The notes under the pieces are model-generated. The model was not told the origin of the DNA and did no database searches. It saw nothing but the letters and a program-made list of their open reading frames with translations. This document shows, one piece after another, positions 39,739-48,252 of a stretch of 64,000 nucleotides of DNA; the stretch's first letter is position 1; every line of letters starts with the position of its first letter. Origin of the DNA: UMGS1889 sp900556055 (GTDB lineage: Bacteria; Bacillota; Clostridia; Oscillospirales; Ruminococcaceae); contig CABQEV010000005.1 in the NCBI GenBank assembly GCA_902463265.1, forward strand, positions 62,001 through 126,000, in the 5' to 3' direction. Position numbers and translations under genes: made by a program.

Positions 39739-40584
39739 ATGATAATATCAATTATTTACTGCTTATTTTACGTGATTCTTGCGGCTGTATTTCCGAGAAA
39801 GGGAAAAATTGCGATGCCGATGTGGGTAAGGGTATCGTTTATGCTCGGATTTCCGATCCTGCCTTTGCTGGTGTTTGTTCAGACTAAGCTGCTTGCAGTA
39901 AAGTATGCGGCGCTGATATCGGCAATAGATTACAAGACAGCTGATGATGTGCTTGCACAGATATCTGTCGGAACGGATCTCCTGCTCCCGGCAGTGATCG
40001 GTCTGATCGGTGCGGTCGTTGTTCTTGTGGGAATTGTCAAAGTGCTTAAAGCACCGCTTTCTGAGGATCCTTCACAGTTTTCGCTTGGACTGTCAGGCTC
40101 GCTCGGGGCTGAATATCAGAAGGACTGTGCACATTCCATAGCCTTCTGGGGTATAATAATTGATGCGGTGTCAATACTTTTCGGCATTGGCTTTATTGTA
40201 TATCTCGGGGGGATCATAACGGCGGGAATAGCTCAGGCTGAAACATTTATAGTTGTCGGCGGAGTTGCTGTCTGGATGCTTGTGATAGGAATATTGATCC
40301 CGTTTATGTTTATTATAGCTATCCCTTTTGCGATCTATATAGCGGCAGGCACGGCACTTCTTTTTGTTCTTGCTTATCTTTCGCAGTTTGCCGGACTTGT
40401 GCTCTGCGGATTCGGCTGCGGCATAAATTTCACGGCAGCGGCTGTTATAGCGATATGCGCAGCTGTAAGAATGAAAAAATCAGGCAGCTTCAGCACGGGA
40501 AAAACTGTACTTTATGTGCTTTTATCGCTTATCCCGATAGTGAATATTTTTGTTCTAGGAGATATCAGACGCAAGTCTGCATGA
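39739..40584 (+). CDS. Multi-pass membrane protein of unknown function between ecfA1 and ecfA2
   Basis: 281 residues with about six to seven strongly hydrophobic helices (IISIIYCLFYVILAAVFP, FMLGFPILPLLVFV, LLLPAVIGLIGAVVVLVGIVKVL, SIAFWGIIIDAVSILFGIGFIVYLGG and a Gly/Ala-rich C-terminal half). No signature of S components (RibU, BioY, ThiT and so on) or EcfT is recognised. The start at 39739 has AGGGG eight bases upstream; an earlier ATG at 39709 overlaps ecfA1 and lacks one. Codons and spacing look normal. The position suggests co-expression with the transporter, but the role is open. Confidence 0.6.
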   Translation: MIISIIYCLFYVILAAVFPRKGKIAMPMWVRVSFMLGFPILPLLVFVQTKLLAVKYAALISAIDYKTADDVLAQISVGTDLLLPAVIGLIGAVVVLVGIVKVLKAPLSEDPSQFSLGLSGSLGAEYQKDCAHSIAFWGIIIDAVSILFGIGFIVYLGGIITAGIAQAETFIVVGGVAVWMLVIGILIPFMFIIAIPFAIYIAAGTALLFVLAYLSQFAGLVLCGFGCGINFTAAAVIAICAAVRMKKSGSFSTGKTVLYVLLSLIPIVNIFVLGDIRRKSA

Positions 40585-40683
40585 GAACTTTTTCGTGAAA
40601 TATTATCCCAGAAAGGGAAATGTATTCCGTTATAAGCCGTTCAGTTGATGATCGGCACCCCTTATGAAAGGAAAGGACTTTTC

Positions 40684-41559
40684 ATGGCAATTATAAAAAC
40701 GGAAGGTCTGACTTATGTTTACAGTCAGGGCACACCATTTGAAAAAACAGCTGTTGACAGCGTTGATCTGGAAATCGAGGGAGGAGAACCCATCGGCATA
40801 ATCGGTCATACGGGTTCAGGAAAATCCACGCTTATCCAGCATTTCAACGGGCTTATCCGTCCGACCTCAGGCAAGATATATATTGACGGGCAGGATATAT
40901 GGGACAAGTCTGTCAATATCCGTGATATCCGTTTTAAGGTGGGACTGGTGTTTCAGTATCCCGAATATCAGATATTTGAGGAAACAGTTTATAAGGACAT
41001 ATCTTTCGGACCTAAAAATATGGGACTTTCCGATGAAGATATAGACAAGCGTGTGAGAGAAACAGCGAAAATGCTTGAGATACCGGACGATATGCTGGAG
41101 CGTTCGCCGTTCGAGCTTTCGGGAGGTCAGAAAAGGCGTGTTGCGATAGCGGGAGTTATGGCAATGGAGCCTAAGGTGCTTATTCTCGATGAACCTGCAG
41201 CGGGACTTGATCCAAGGGGACGTGATAATGTTCTTGGACTTATAAAAGAGTATCAGCAGGAGAAAAAGAACACTGTTCTGCTTGTTTCACACAGCATGGA
41301 GGACGTTGCGAAGTTTGCCTCCAAGATACTTGTTATGAATAAGTCAAAGCTTTTCTGCTATGATGATGCTGCGGCTGTTTTCAGACGTGCCGATGAGATC
41401 GAAAAGATGGGACTTTCCGTTCCTCAGATAACCCGTGTTTTCGGCAGACTGCGCAGTATGGGATATGATCTGCCAAAGGATATTTACACCGTTGAACAGG
41501 CAAAGAAAGCTGTTCTCGATATTATCCGCAGTAAAAAGGACGGTGAAGCTCATGCTTAA
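40684..41559 (+). CDS. ecfA2: Energy-coupling factor transporter ATPase EcfA2
   Basis: The second ATPase of the ECF module. 291 residues. Walker A GHTGSGKSTLIQHFNGL, Q-loop VFQYPEYQIFEETVYKDISFGP (the FQYPE form characteristic of EcfA2), signature LSGGQKRRVAIAG, Walker B VLILDEPAAGLDPRGR, switch LVSHSMEDVAK, and the C-terminal dimerisation region. The start at 40684 has AAAGGA six bases upstream; an in-frame ATG at 40645 lacks a ribosome-binding site. Its last codons overlap ecfT by 8 nt, ensuring coupled synthesis. Confidence 0.94.
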   Translation: MAIIKTEGLTYVYSQGTPFEKTAVDSVDLEIEGGEPIGIIGHTGSGKSTLIQHFNGLIRPTSGKIYIDGQDIWDKSVNIRDIRFKVGLVFQYPEYQIFEETVYKDISFGPKNMGLSDEDIDKRVRETAKMLEIPDDMLERSPFELSGGQKRRVAIAGVMAMEPKVLILDEPAAGLDPRGRDNVLGLIKEYQQEKKNTVLLVSHSMEDVAKFASKILVMNKSKLFCYDDAAAVFRRADEIEKMGLSVPQITRVFGRLRSMGYDLPKDIYTVEQAKKAVLDIIRSKKDGEAHA

Positions 41560-42355
41560 AGATATAACGATCGGGCAGTATTTCCCGGGAAATTCTGTCG
41601 TACACCGTCTTGATCCGAGATTCAAAATAATCATCACAGGCGTTTATATCGCTATGCTTTTCTGCACAAGCAGCTTCTGGGGACTCCTTCTCGGATTTGT
41701 TTTTCTTATCCTTGAGTTTCTTCTTTCCAAGATCCCTATGAAGCTCATGCTGAAAAGTCTGAAGCCTATTCTGCCGATAATCCTGTTTACGTCAATACTC
41801 AATCTTTTCTTTATTGACGGTGTTGCACTTGTTTCAATATGGAAAATAAAGATAACAGACGAGGGACTGCGCACCACGGGTGTTATGATCGCAAGGATAA
41901 TCTGCCTTATCTGCGGTTCATCCCTGCTGACGTATACAACATCGCCCATAACGCTGACAGATGCTATCGAGCAGCTGCTTTCTCCGCTGAAAAAGCTGCA
42001 TATGCCGGTGCATGAGCTTGCGATGATGATGACTATTGCACTTCGTTTTATCCCGACACTTATCGAGGAAACGGACAAGATCATGTCAGCGCAGAAGGCA
42101 AGAGGTGCAGATCTAGAAAGCGGCGGACTTGTGCAGAGGGCAAAGGCACTGATACCTATTCTTATCCCGCTTTTTGTTTCGGCGTTCAGACGTGCTGAGG
42201 AGCTTGCACTTGCTATGGAATGCCGATGCTATCAGGGCGGCGAGGGCAGAACAAAGCTGAAAACACTGAGATCGGGCGGCAGGGATTATGTCGCACTGTC
42301 GATATCAGTACTGTTCCTTGCGGCGGTGATTGCACTGAACGGTCTGCTGGGATAA
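41552..42355 (+). CDS. ecfT: Energy-coupling factor transporter transmembrane protein EcfT
   Basis: The scaffold membrane subunit linking EcfA1/A2 to S components. 267 residues, about five membrane helices. The two coupling motifs are visible: AQKARGADLESGGLVQRAKA (Ala-Arg-Gly) and ALAMECRCYQGGEGRTK (Glu-Cys-Arg). The N-terminus GQYFPGNSVVHRLDPRFK is typical. Start inside the end of ecfA2 (ATGCTTAA overlap). No S component is encoded in this window, so substrate specificity must come from genes elsewhere. Confidence 0.94.
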   Translation: MLKDITIGQYFPGNSVVHRLDPRFKIIITGVYIAMLFCTSSFWGLLLGFVFLILEFLLSKIPMKLMLKSLKPILPIILFTSILNLFFIDGVALVSIWKIKITDEGLRTTGVMIARIICLICGSSLLTYTTSPITLTDAIEQLLSPLKKLHMPVHELAMMMTIALRFIPTLIEETDKIMSAQKARGADLESGGLVQRAKALIPILIPLFVSAFRRAEELALAMECRCYQGGEGRTKLKTLRSGGRDYVALSISVLFLAAVIALNGLLG

Positions 42356-42377
42356 AAAATACAGGGAATGATCCGAT

Positions 42378-43112
42378 ATGAGAAATCTGAAAGTTTTTAT
42401 GTCATACAGGGGAACTGCTTATCACGGCTTTCAGCGTCAGGATAATGCGGTCGCTGTGCAGAACGTCCTGGAGCGTGTGATGGCAAAGCTGCTTGACGAA
42501 CAGGTCAGTGTCAACGGCTGTTCACGCACTGATACGGGCGTTCATGCAAATGAGTTCTGCTTTTCATTTGAAACGGGAAGCACTATCCCATGCAGAAATT
42601 TTGTCAGGGGACTGAATTCCATGCTCCCTGAGGATATTTCTATATTGTCATGCGAGGAGGCGCCTGCGGATTTTCATGCAAGATTTTCATGTGCGGCAAA
42701 GGAATATGTATATAAAATATGCACATCAGAAAGCAAAAATCCGTTTATGTCCGACCTTGCGCTGCATTATCCGTATGGGCTTGATACCGAGCTTATCGCA
42801 CGTGCAGCAAAGGATTTTGCGGGAACTCATGACTTCACTTCATTCTGCGGAACGGCAGGTCTGAAGGAGGATAATGTCCGCACTGTCGAATACTGCAAGG
42901 TTGAGAAAGATGAAAATTTGGTGAAATTGCTTGTAAAAGGCGACGGTTTTTTATATAATATGATTAGGATAATGGTCGGAACGCTCATTTACATAAATGA
43001 GGGAAAGATCGCTCCCGATGCGATACCCGCCATTATCGAAGCAAAAGACAGGACAAAAGCCGGAAAAACCGCACCTCCGCACGGGCTTTACCTTAATAAG
43101 GTCTTCTATTGA
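42378..43112 (+). CDS. truA: tRNA pseudouridine(38-40) synthase
   Basis: Isomerises uridines 38, 39 and 40 in the anticodon arm of many tRNAs. 244 residues. Catalytic Asp in CSRTDTGVHANEF (about residue 52-58), the KEYVYKIC segment, the FAGTHDFTSFCG motif and the GDGFLYNMIRIMVGTLI block that forms the active-site floor. It follows ecfT by 22 bases, the standard ecfA-ecfA-ecfT-truA order of Firmicutes (usually with rplM and rpsI after it). Here truA is followed instead by a DUF5711-like gene. Confidence 0.95.
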   Translation: MRNLKVFMSYRGTAYHGFQRQDNAVAVQNVLERVMAKLLDEQVSVNGCSRTDTGVHANEFCFSFETGSTIPCRNFVRGLNSMLPEDISILSCEEAPADFHARFSCAAKEYVYKICTSESKNPFMSDLALHYPYGLDTELIARAAKDFAGTHDFTSFCGTAGLKEDNVRTVEYCKVEKDENLVKLLVKGDGFLYNMIRIMVGTLIYINEGKIAPDAIPAIIEAKDRTKAGKTAPPHGLYLNKVFY

Positions 43113-43143
43113 AATAATCCATTTAACGGGGGAATGGCTTAAA

Positions 43144-44334
43144 ATGGCAAAACATACTGACTTTTCGGAAGTTGCTAAATATAAAAAGGATAAAAAGACA
43201 AAAAAGCTTGTCGAGAGCATGGCAAAGAAGCTTATTGCTGTTGTGCTTATAGCTACGGCTGCCTGTGCGCTTGTTCTTACCCGTGATATATGGTATCCGA
43301 AGCTGGACGGCATAGTTCAGAAGATACCGCTGACAGCACAGGAGAATACGGGTGAGCTTGCTGAGGGAGAATTCCCGATAAAGATCTCCGGCGGCTCGGA
43401 TTATCAGCTGCTTGGAATGAGCAGCTATTTCGCTATGCTTGATGAAATGCACCTTTATATTTACGACCTGAACGGAAACCTCAATGCTGAATCACAGCAT
43501 GACTATGCAAATCCTGTTATGTCCGTTTCGGGCAAAAGAGTGCTTGTTTATGATCTCGGCGGAAAAAAATTCCGTGTTGAGAACCGTCACAAGACTATAT
43601 TTGAAAAGGATACTGAGGATGCCATACTGTTTGCGAAAATAAGTTCAAACGACAATACTGCAGTCGTAACACGCCCCGGAAAGGCACTTTCGGCACTTTC
43701 CGTATATAATCAGAACGGGGAATTTATCTTCGGTCTGACAAGCAACGATATGCGTATAATTGACGTTTCATTCACTGAATACGGAGATGGACTGATCGTC
43801 ACGACAATGGGTGCTTCGGGCGGTGATATGGTATCCAAGATGACCAAATACAGATTTGGTCAGAAGGAACCTGTCTGGGTCTCCGACACTGTGAACACTA
43901 TGGCTATGTCAGTTCAGCCGGTAAACGGCGGAGTCATGATGTTCGGAGACAACAAGTGCGTTTTCTTCGACAGTGACGGAAATTACAAAACATCATTTGA
44001 ATATAAGAACACACTGGTCGATTTCGGCTGTTCGTCAGATATGACGGCGATACTTTTCAAGGATCAGGAACGCCGCAGAATGTCGCTCATGATGATAAAC
44101 AACGCAGACTATTCGGTAAATGAGCTGTTTATCGACGGCGATGCGAATGACCTGACGGTTTCGGACAGCGAGGCTTATGTTCTGACGCAGGGAGGCGTAA
44201 AGGCGTACTATGCGGACGGAACGGAAGGCCCTAAGGCTGATCTTGAAAACGAATATGACGGATTTGTCAAGATCGGCAATTACATATATCTGCTGGGATA
44301 TGATGAAATAAACCGCATTGATTTCAGCGGCTGA
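43144..44334 (+). CDS. DUF5711-like membrane-anchored repeat protein
   Basis: 396 residues: a ~35-residue Lys-rich cytoplasmic tail (EVAKYKKDKKTKKLVESMAKK), one transmembrane helix (LIAVVLIATAACALVLT) and a ~340-residue extracytoplasmic domain of short beta repeats (e.g. MLDEMHLYIYDLNGNLNAE, ALSVYNQNGEFIFG, KCVFFDSDGNYKTSF, YVLTQGGVKAYYADG). The repeated aromatic-D-x-x-G pattern suggests a beta-propeller. The start at 43144 follows GGGGGA; a longer frame upstream overlaps truA and is rejected. It precedes cvpA and clpE in the same transcript. Function unknown. Confidence 0.7.
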   Translation: MAKHTDFSEVAKYKKDKKTKKLVESMAKKLIAVVLIATAACALVLTRDIWYPKLDGIVQKIPLTAQENTGELAEGEFPIKISGGSDYQLLGMSSYFAMLDEMHLYIYDLNGNLNAESQHDYANPVMSVSGKRVLVYDLGGKKFRVENRHKTIFEKDTEDAILFAKISSNDNTAVVTRPGKALSALSVYNQNGEFIFGLTSNDMRIIDVSFTEYGDGLIVTTMGASGGDMVSKMTKYRFGQKEPVWVSDTVNTMAMSVQPVNGGVMMFGDNKCVFFDSDGNYKTSFEYKNTLVDFGCSSDMTAILFKDQERRRMSLMMINNADYSVNELFIDGDANDLTVSDSEAYVLTQGGVKAYYADGTEGPKADLENEYDGFVKIGNYIYLLGYDEINRIDFSG

Positions 44335-44351
44335 TCTTAAGGAGAAACAGA

Positions 44352-45269
44352 ATGAATTTCACTCCCGCCTTGATATACGATGCTGCTGCTGCGATAATCA
44401 TTATTTCGCTGACAGCGGCAGGCGCAAAGAAAGGCTTTGTTAAAATGGCGATACTCTGCCTGGGCTACATTGCGTGCTTTGCGGCAGCAATGGTCATCAG
44501 CAGGACAGCATCACCTGTTATATATGAACAGTATATCAGAGAACCTCTCGTCTCGCTGATCGAAACAAAGATCACTGATGCGGGTATCGACGTAAAGTCA
44601 AAGATCTGTGATATCCTGGAGGAAGAGGGAATATATGCTGACAGGGAAAAGATCGGTGAGATAACCGATAAGATAGCAAAGGACGATCCGTCCGAAGGCG
44701 AATCCGCTGCCGATATAATAATGAAATATCTTCCCGAAGAAGCGACGGAATTTACCAAACAGGAGATCAATGATAAACTAAAGGAGTTCACAGACAGCCT
44801 TGATCTGGGAGTTTCGTTGTTTTCCAACAAAAAGGATAATGATGAAAGCACGGCATCGGGCGCATTTATGACTGCACTTCTGAGCGGTCCGCATGAGATC
44901 GCAGAGTATGCTGAGGAAAATTTTCTCCGCAGCGAAGTTATCTATATGCTGAGATCGCTGCTGTTTTTTGTTATTTTCGGCGTTTCCATGCCGATCGTCA
45001 GACGTATCGCAAGGGCAAGCTCGGTTGTCAAAAAGATACCTGTCGCAGGAAAGGCAAATACTGTTCTCGGAGGTGCGGCAGGCTTTTGCGAGGCTATGCT
45101 GTATATCGCACTGTTTACGGCTGTTCTCAGGCTTGTGGTCGGGTTCAGCGGAGGAGTGCTGCCTTTTGCGAATGAAGATATCATAAACGATACGATTTTC
45201 TATAAATATATTTATAATATGTCGCTTTTGCCGCATAATGCGGGAAAAACGGGATTTGGAGGACTATAA
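44352..45269 (+). CDS. CvpA family membrane protein
   Basis: 305 residues. Two N-terminal membrane helices (ALIYDAAAAIIIISLTAAGAKKGFVKMAILCLGYIACFAAAMVIS) carry the CvpA-type AKKGFVK loop. A ~120-residue acidic helical insertion outside the membrane follows, then two C-terminal helices (LLFFVIFGVSMPIVRRIA and AMLYIALFTAVLRLVVG). CvpA in enterobacteria is linked to colicin V production and envelope integrity; the molecular role is unclear. The last base of its stop is the first base of clpE's ATG (TAATG), so the two are translationally coupled. Confidence 0.8.
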   Translation: MNFTPALIYDAAAAIIIISLTAAGAKKGFVKMAILCLGYIACFAAAMVISRTASPVIYEQYIREPLVSLIETKITDAGIDVKSKICDILEEEGIYADREKIGEITDKIAKDDPSEGESAADIIMKYLPEEATEFTKQEINDKLKEFTDSLDLGVSLFSNKKDNDESTASGAFMTALLSGPHEIAEYAEENFLRSEVIYMLRSLLFFVIFGVSMPIVRRIARASSVVKKIPVAGKANTVLGGAAGFCEAMLYIALFTAVLRLVVGFSGGVLPFANEDIINDTIFYKYIYNMSLLPHNAGKTGFGGL

Positions 45270-47584
45270 TGCTTTGCACCAGATGTAAGAAAAGAACCGC
45301 AGTTGTTTTCATCACAGCGATCCAGGGCGATGAAAAGAAAAATGAGGGACTTTGCCTTGTTTGCGCAAGAGAACTTAATATCCCTCAGGTCAAGGAATAT
45401 ATGGATCAGATGGGCATTACTGATGATGATGTCGAAAATGTTGCCGATCAGATGACTGAATTTTCCGAGGACGGAGAAGGCTTTGACGGAGATTCTTTCG
45501 TAAGAGGCGGTACGGGTGCATTCCCGCCGTTTATTCAGAATATGCTGGGAAATATCCACAACAGTCTCGGAAATCTCGGCAAGAATATGCCTAAGGGCGA
45601 TCCCGAGAATATGGGAGTAGAGAATGTCGACGAACAGGAAGATGTCCGCAGACAGTCACGCTCAAAGAACAATAAGAAAAGCTTTCTCGATACTTACTGC
45701 ACAAATCTGACTGAGCGTGCCGAAAACGGCGAGCTTGACAGAATAATCGGCAGAGACAAGGAGATAGCAAGAACTATCCAGATACTCAGCCGCCGTCAGA
45801 AGAACAATCCATGTCTTATAGGTGAGCCGGGCGTCGGAAAAACAGCTATCGCTGAGGGAATAGCTCAGAGAATAGTTTCGGGAGATGTTCCGTTCCGACT
45901 GAAAAATAAGCAGCTTTATCTGCTCGATCTGACTGCGCTTGTTGCCGGAACTCAGTTCAGAGGTCAGTTTGAGAGCCGTGTCAAGGGACTTATCGATGAG
46001 GTGAAATCCGCAGGAAATGTGATCCTGTTTATTGACGAGGTGCATAACCTTGTCGGTACGGGCGACAGCGAAGGTTCAATGAATGCTGCAAATATACTTA
46101 AACCTGCTCTTTCCAGAGGTGAAGTGCAGGTTATCGGCGCAACGACCTTCAAGGAGTACAGAAAGTACATCGAAAAGGACAGCGCTCTTGAAAGACGTTT
46201 CCAGCCTGTGACAGTTGCAGAACCGACTGTCGACAATACTTATGATGTTCTTCTCGGCATAAGGGATTATTATGAGAAGCATCACCGTGTAAAGATCAGT
46301 GACGAGCTGCTGAAGCGCTGCGCTGTTCTTTCCGAGAGATATATAAACGACCGTTTCCTGCCCGATAAGGCTATAGATCTGCTTGATGAAGCGTGTGCAT
46401 ACAGAAGTATCAGAAGCACGGAGCTTTCCGAGTATGATGAGCTTTCGCAGTCGCTTGAAAAGCTGCGTGAGGAGCAGAAGGCACTTGAAGAGGCTCAGGA
46501 GCCGGATTATGAGAAAATCGCTGAGATAAAAGGAAATGTCAGCCGTGATGAAGAAAAGCTTGCTGAGCTTGAAAAGGCTGTTCAGAATCTTAATGTAACA
46601 GAGAATGATGTTTCTAAGGTAATAGAACTCTGGACCGGTATTCCTGCGGCAAAGGTCGCTGAGTCCGAGTACAAGAAGATGGCATCACTGGATACTGAGC
46701 TGAAAAAGCATATCATAGGTCAGGACGAAGCCGTTGATGCTGTCAGCAAGGCTATAAAGAGAACGAGAGTTCAGCTTTCAAAGCGCCGCCGTCCCGCATC
46801 ATTTATATTTGTAGGACCGACAGGTGTCGGCAAAACAGAGCTTGTCAAGGTGCTTGCAGAGGAGCTGTTTGACGGAAATGAGCCGCTTATCAGACTTGAT
46901 ATGACCGAGTATATGGAAAAGCATTCGGTATCAAGACTTATCGGTTCACCTCCGGGATATGTAGGATATGATGAGGCCGGACAGCTTACAGAAAAGGTCA
47001 GAAGAAAGCCTTATTCGGTAGTTCTCTTCGATGAGATCGAGAAGGCTCATCCCGATGTCATGAATATTCTTCTTCAGATACTTGATGAAGGAAAGATCAA
47101 TGATGCACAGGGACGTTCCGTAAACTTTGAGAATACTATCATAGCTATGACATCAAATGCAGGCTCAACTGATAAATCCACAGGTGTCGGCTTCAATAAG
47201 ACAGCAGGGGAGATATCCAAGGAAAAGGCTATGAAGGCACTTTCCGAATTTCTGCGTCCTGAGTTCCTCAGCCGTATAGATGAGGTCGTTGTGTTCAATC
47301 CGCTTACAAAGGAGAATTATCACGACATTGCTGCGCTTATGCTTGACGAAATGAAGGATCCTTTGGCTGAGAAGGGAATTACGCTTAAATACGATGATTC
47401 TGCTCTTGATACCATCGCTGAAAAGGCATTCGGAGGAAAGTTCGGAGCAAGGGATATCAGACGTGTTATCCGCACTGATATCGAGGATAAGACGGCTCAG
47501 CTCATTATTGATTCCGAGGACGGGATTTCTGCGATCTCTATTAAGGGTGAGAACGGAAATATACTTGTGACGGCAGAAAAGTAA
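45269..47584 (+). CDS. clpE: ClpE-type AAA+ unfoldase (ATP-dependent Clp protease subunit)
   Basis: 771 residues. An N-terminal zinc finger C-x2-C-x22-C-x2-C (Cys 3, 6, 29, 32) replaces the Clp-N repeats of ClpC. A Met/Gly/Asn-rich linker follows, then two AAA+ modules: Walker A GEPGVGKTA and GPTGVGKTE, Walker B ILFIDEVHNLVG and VVLFDEIEKAH, with a short helical middle domain between (about 385-450). The GVGF tripeptide loop near residue 640 fits docking to ClpP. In Firmicutes ClpE handles heat- and stress-damaged proteins. Coupled to cvpA. No CtsR-type heptad repeat is seen upstream, since the gene is internal to an operon. Confidence 0.9.
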   Translation: MLCTRCKKRTAVVFITAIQGDEKKNEGLCLVCARELNIPQVKEYMDQMGITDDDVENVADQMTEFSEDGEGFDGDSFVRGGTGAFPPFIQNMLGNIHNSLGNLGKNMPKGDPENMGVENVDEQEDVRRQSRSKNNKKSFLDTYCTNLTERAENGELDRIIGRDKEIARTIQILSRRQKNNPCLIGEPGVGKTAIAEGIAQRIVSGDVPFRLKNKQLYLLDLTALVAGTQFRGQFESRVKGLIDEVKSAGNVILFIDEVHNLVGTGDSEGSMNAANILKPALSRGEVQVIGATTFKEYRKYIEKDSALERRFQPVTVAEPTVDNTYDVLLGIRDYYEKHHRVKISDELLKRCAVLSERYINDRFLPDKAIDLLDEACAYRSIRSTELSEYDELSQSLEKLREEQKALEEAQEPDYEKIAEIKGNVSRDEEKLAELEKAVQNLNVTENDVSKVIELWTGIPAAKVAESEYKKMASLDTELKKHIIGQDEAVDAVSKAIKRTRVQLSKRRRPASFIFVGPTGVGKTELVKVLAEELFDGNEPLIRLDMTEYMEKHSVSRLIGSPPGYVGYDEAGQLTEKVRRKPYSVVLFDEIEKAHPDVMNILLQILDEGKINDAQGRSVNFENTIIAMTSNAGSTDKSTGVGFNKTAGEISKEKAMKALSEFLRPEFLSRIDEVVVFNPLTKENYHDIAALMLDEMKDPLAEKGITLKYDDSALDTIAEKAFGGKFGARDIRRVIRTDIEDKTAQLIIDSEDGISAISIKGENGNILVTAEK

Positions 47585-47594
47585 ACTTATGATA

Positions 47595-47631
47595 TTCACA
47601 TACCGTTCGGCGAGTTTGAACGGTATGTGAA
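47595..47631 (+). terminator. Hairpin after clpE
   Basis: A 14-bp perfect stem (47595-47608 with 47618-47631) begins ten bases after the stop. The T-rich stretch starts about 20 bases later, so termination may be incomplete. Confidence 0.55.
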
Positions 47632-47666
47632 TTCTGAGTTAAATAAAATATTTTTTGAAAAAGTGC

Positions 47667-47695
47667 TTGACAAATGAGTATAGGCATGATATAAT
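47667..47695 (+). promoter_or_regulatory. Promoter of the tRNA cluster
   Basis: TTGACA (47667-47672), 17-bp spacer, TATAAT (47690-47695): perfect consensus, 73 bp before tRNA-Gly. Confidence 0.85.
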
Positions 47696-47768
47696 AATAA
47701 AGTCGCTGAGAGAGATAAACAAAATAAAGTAAAATCTCTTGAAATGATTTCAATATTATCCGGATTTT

Positions 47769-47842
47769 GCGGGTGTAGTTCAATGGTAGAATCCCAGCCT
47801 TCCAAGCTGGTCGCGTGGGTTCGATTCCCATCACCCGCTCCA
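47769..47842 (+). tRNA. tRNA-Gly (TCC)
   Basis: 74 nt. Acceptor GCGGGTG/CACCCGC, anticodon loop CTTCCAA (TCC), T loop TTCGATT, encoded CCA. Confidence 0.96.
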
Positions 47843-47845
47843 TAT

Positions 47846-47922
47846 GCGCCATTAACTCAGCTGGATAGAGTAACTGCCTTCTAAGCAGTAAGCCGCTGGT
47901 TCGAATCCAGCATGGCGCACCA
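47846..47922 (+). tRNA. tRNA-Arg (TCT)
   Basis: 77 nt. Acceptor GCGCCAT/ATGGCGC, anticodon loop CTTCTAA (TCT), T loop TTCGAAT, encoded CCA. Three bases after tRNA-Gly. Confidence 0.96.
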
Positions 47923-47926
47923 ATAT

Positions 47927-48004
47927 GGTGGGTGTAGCTCAGTTGGTTAGAGCGTCGGATTGTGGTCCCGAAGGTCGTGGGTTCGATTCCCATCTCCCAC
48001 CCCA
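47927..48004 (+). tRNA. tRNA-His (GTG)
   Basis: 78 nt including the encoded extra 5' G (-1) opposite C73. Anticodon loop TTGTGGT (GTG), T loop TTCGATT, encoded CCA. The acceptor stem has an apparent U-U opposition at 6:67. Confidence 0.95.
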
Positions 48005-48010
48005 CTTATT

Positions 48011-48044
48011 TCTTAAACCGATTTTCGGTTTAAGATTTTTTTTT
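48011..48044 (+). terminator. Intrinsic terminator of the tRNA cluster
   Basis: TCTTAAACCGA / TCGGTTTAAGA with a 3-nt loop, followed by T9. Confidence 0.9.
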
Positions 48045-48154
48045 AGTTTTTTACGGGCTGTGTGATTCCAACAAAACGATTTGTTTTGCCGCTCAGTCCG
48101 TTTTTGTATATCCGCATGCAATGTGAAAATTTGCTGAAACTCTGTCATTAATAA

Positions 48155-48183
48155 TTGACTGTGCGTTTTTCATGTGTTATAAT
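48155..48183 (+). promoter_or_regulatory. Promoter of the CDF transporter gene
   Basis: TTGACT (48155-48160), 17-bp spacer, TATAAT (48178-48183). Confidence 0.75.
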
Positions 48184-48252
48184 AAACTGAAGATATGTCA
48201 TTTTATCTGCATTATGCATATATTATGATATTATCGTTTCGAGGTGACAATT

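Noticed and set aside
38826..42355. Riboswitch controlling the ECF genes
   Set aside because: Gaps upstream of ecfA1 and ecfA2 are short (15-100 nt) and show no riboswitch-like conserved structure.
47541..48005. Open frame of 154 codons on the minus strand over the tRNA cluster
   Set aside because: It runs through three tRNA genes; its peptide is the common artefact of translating tRNA sequence.
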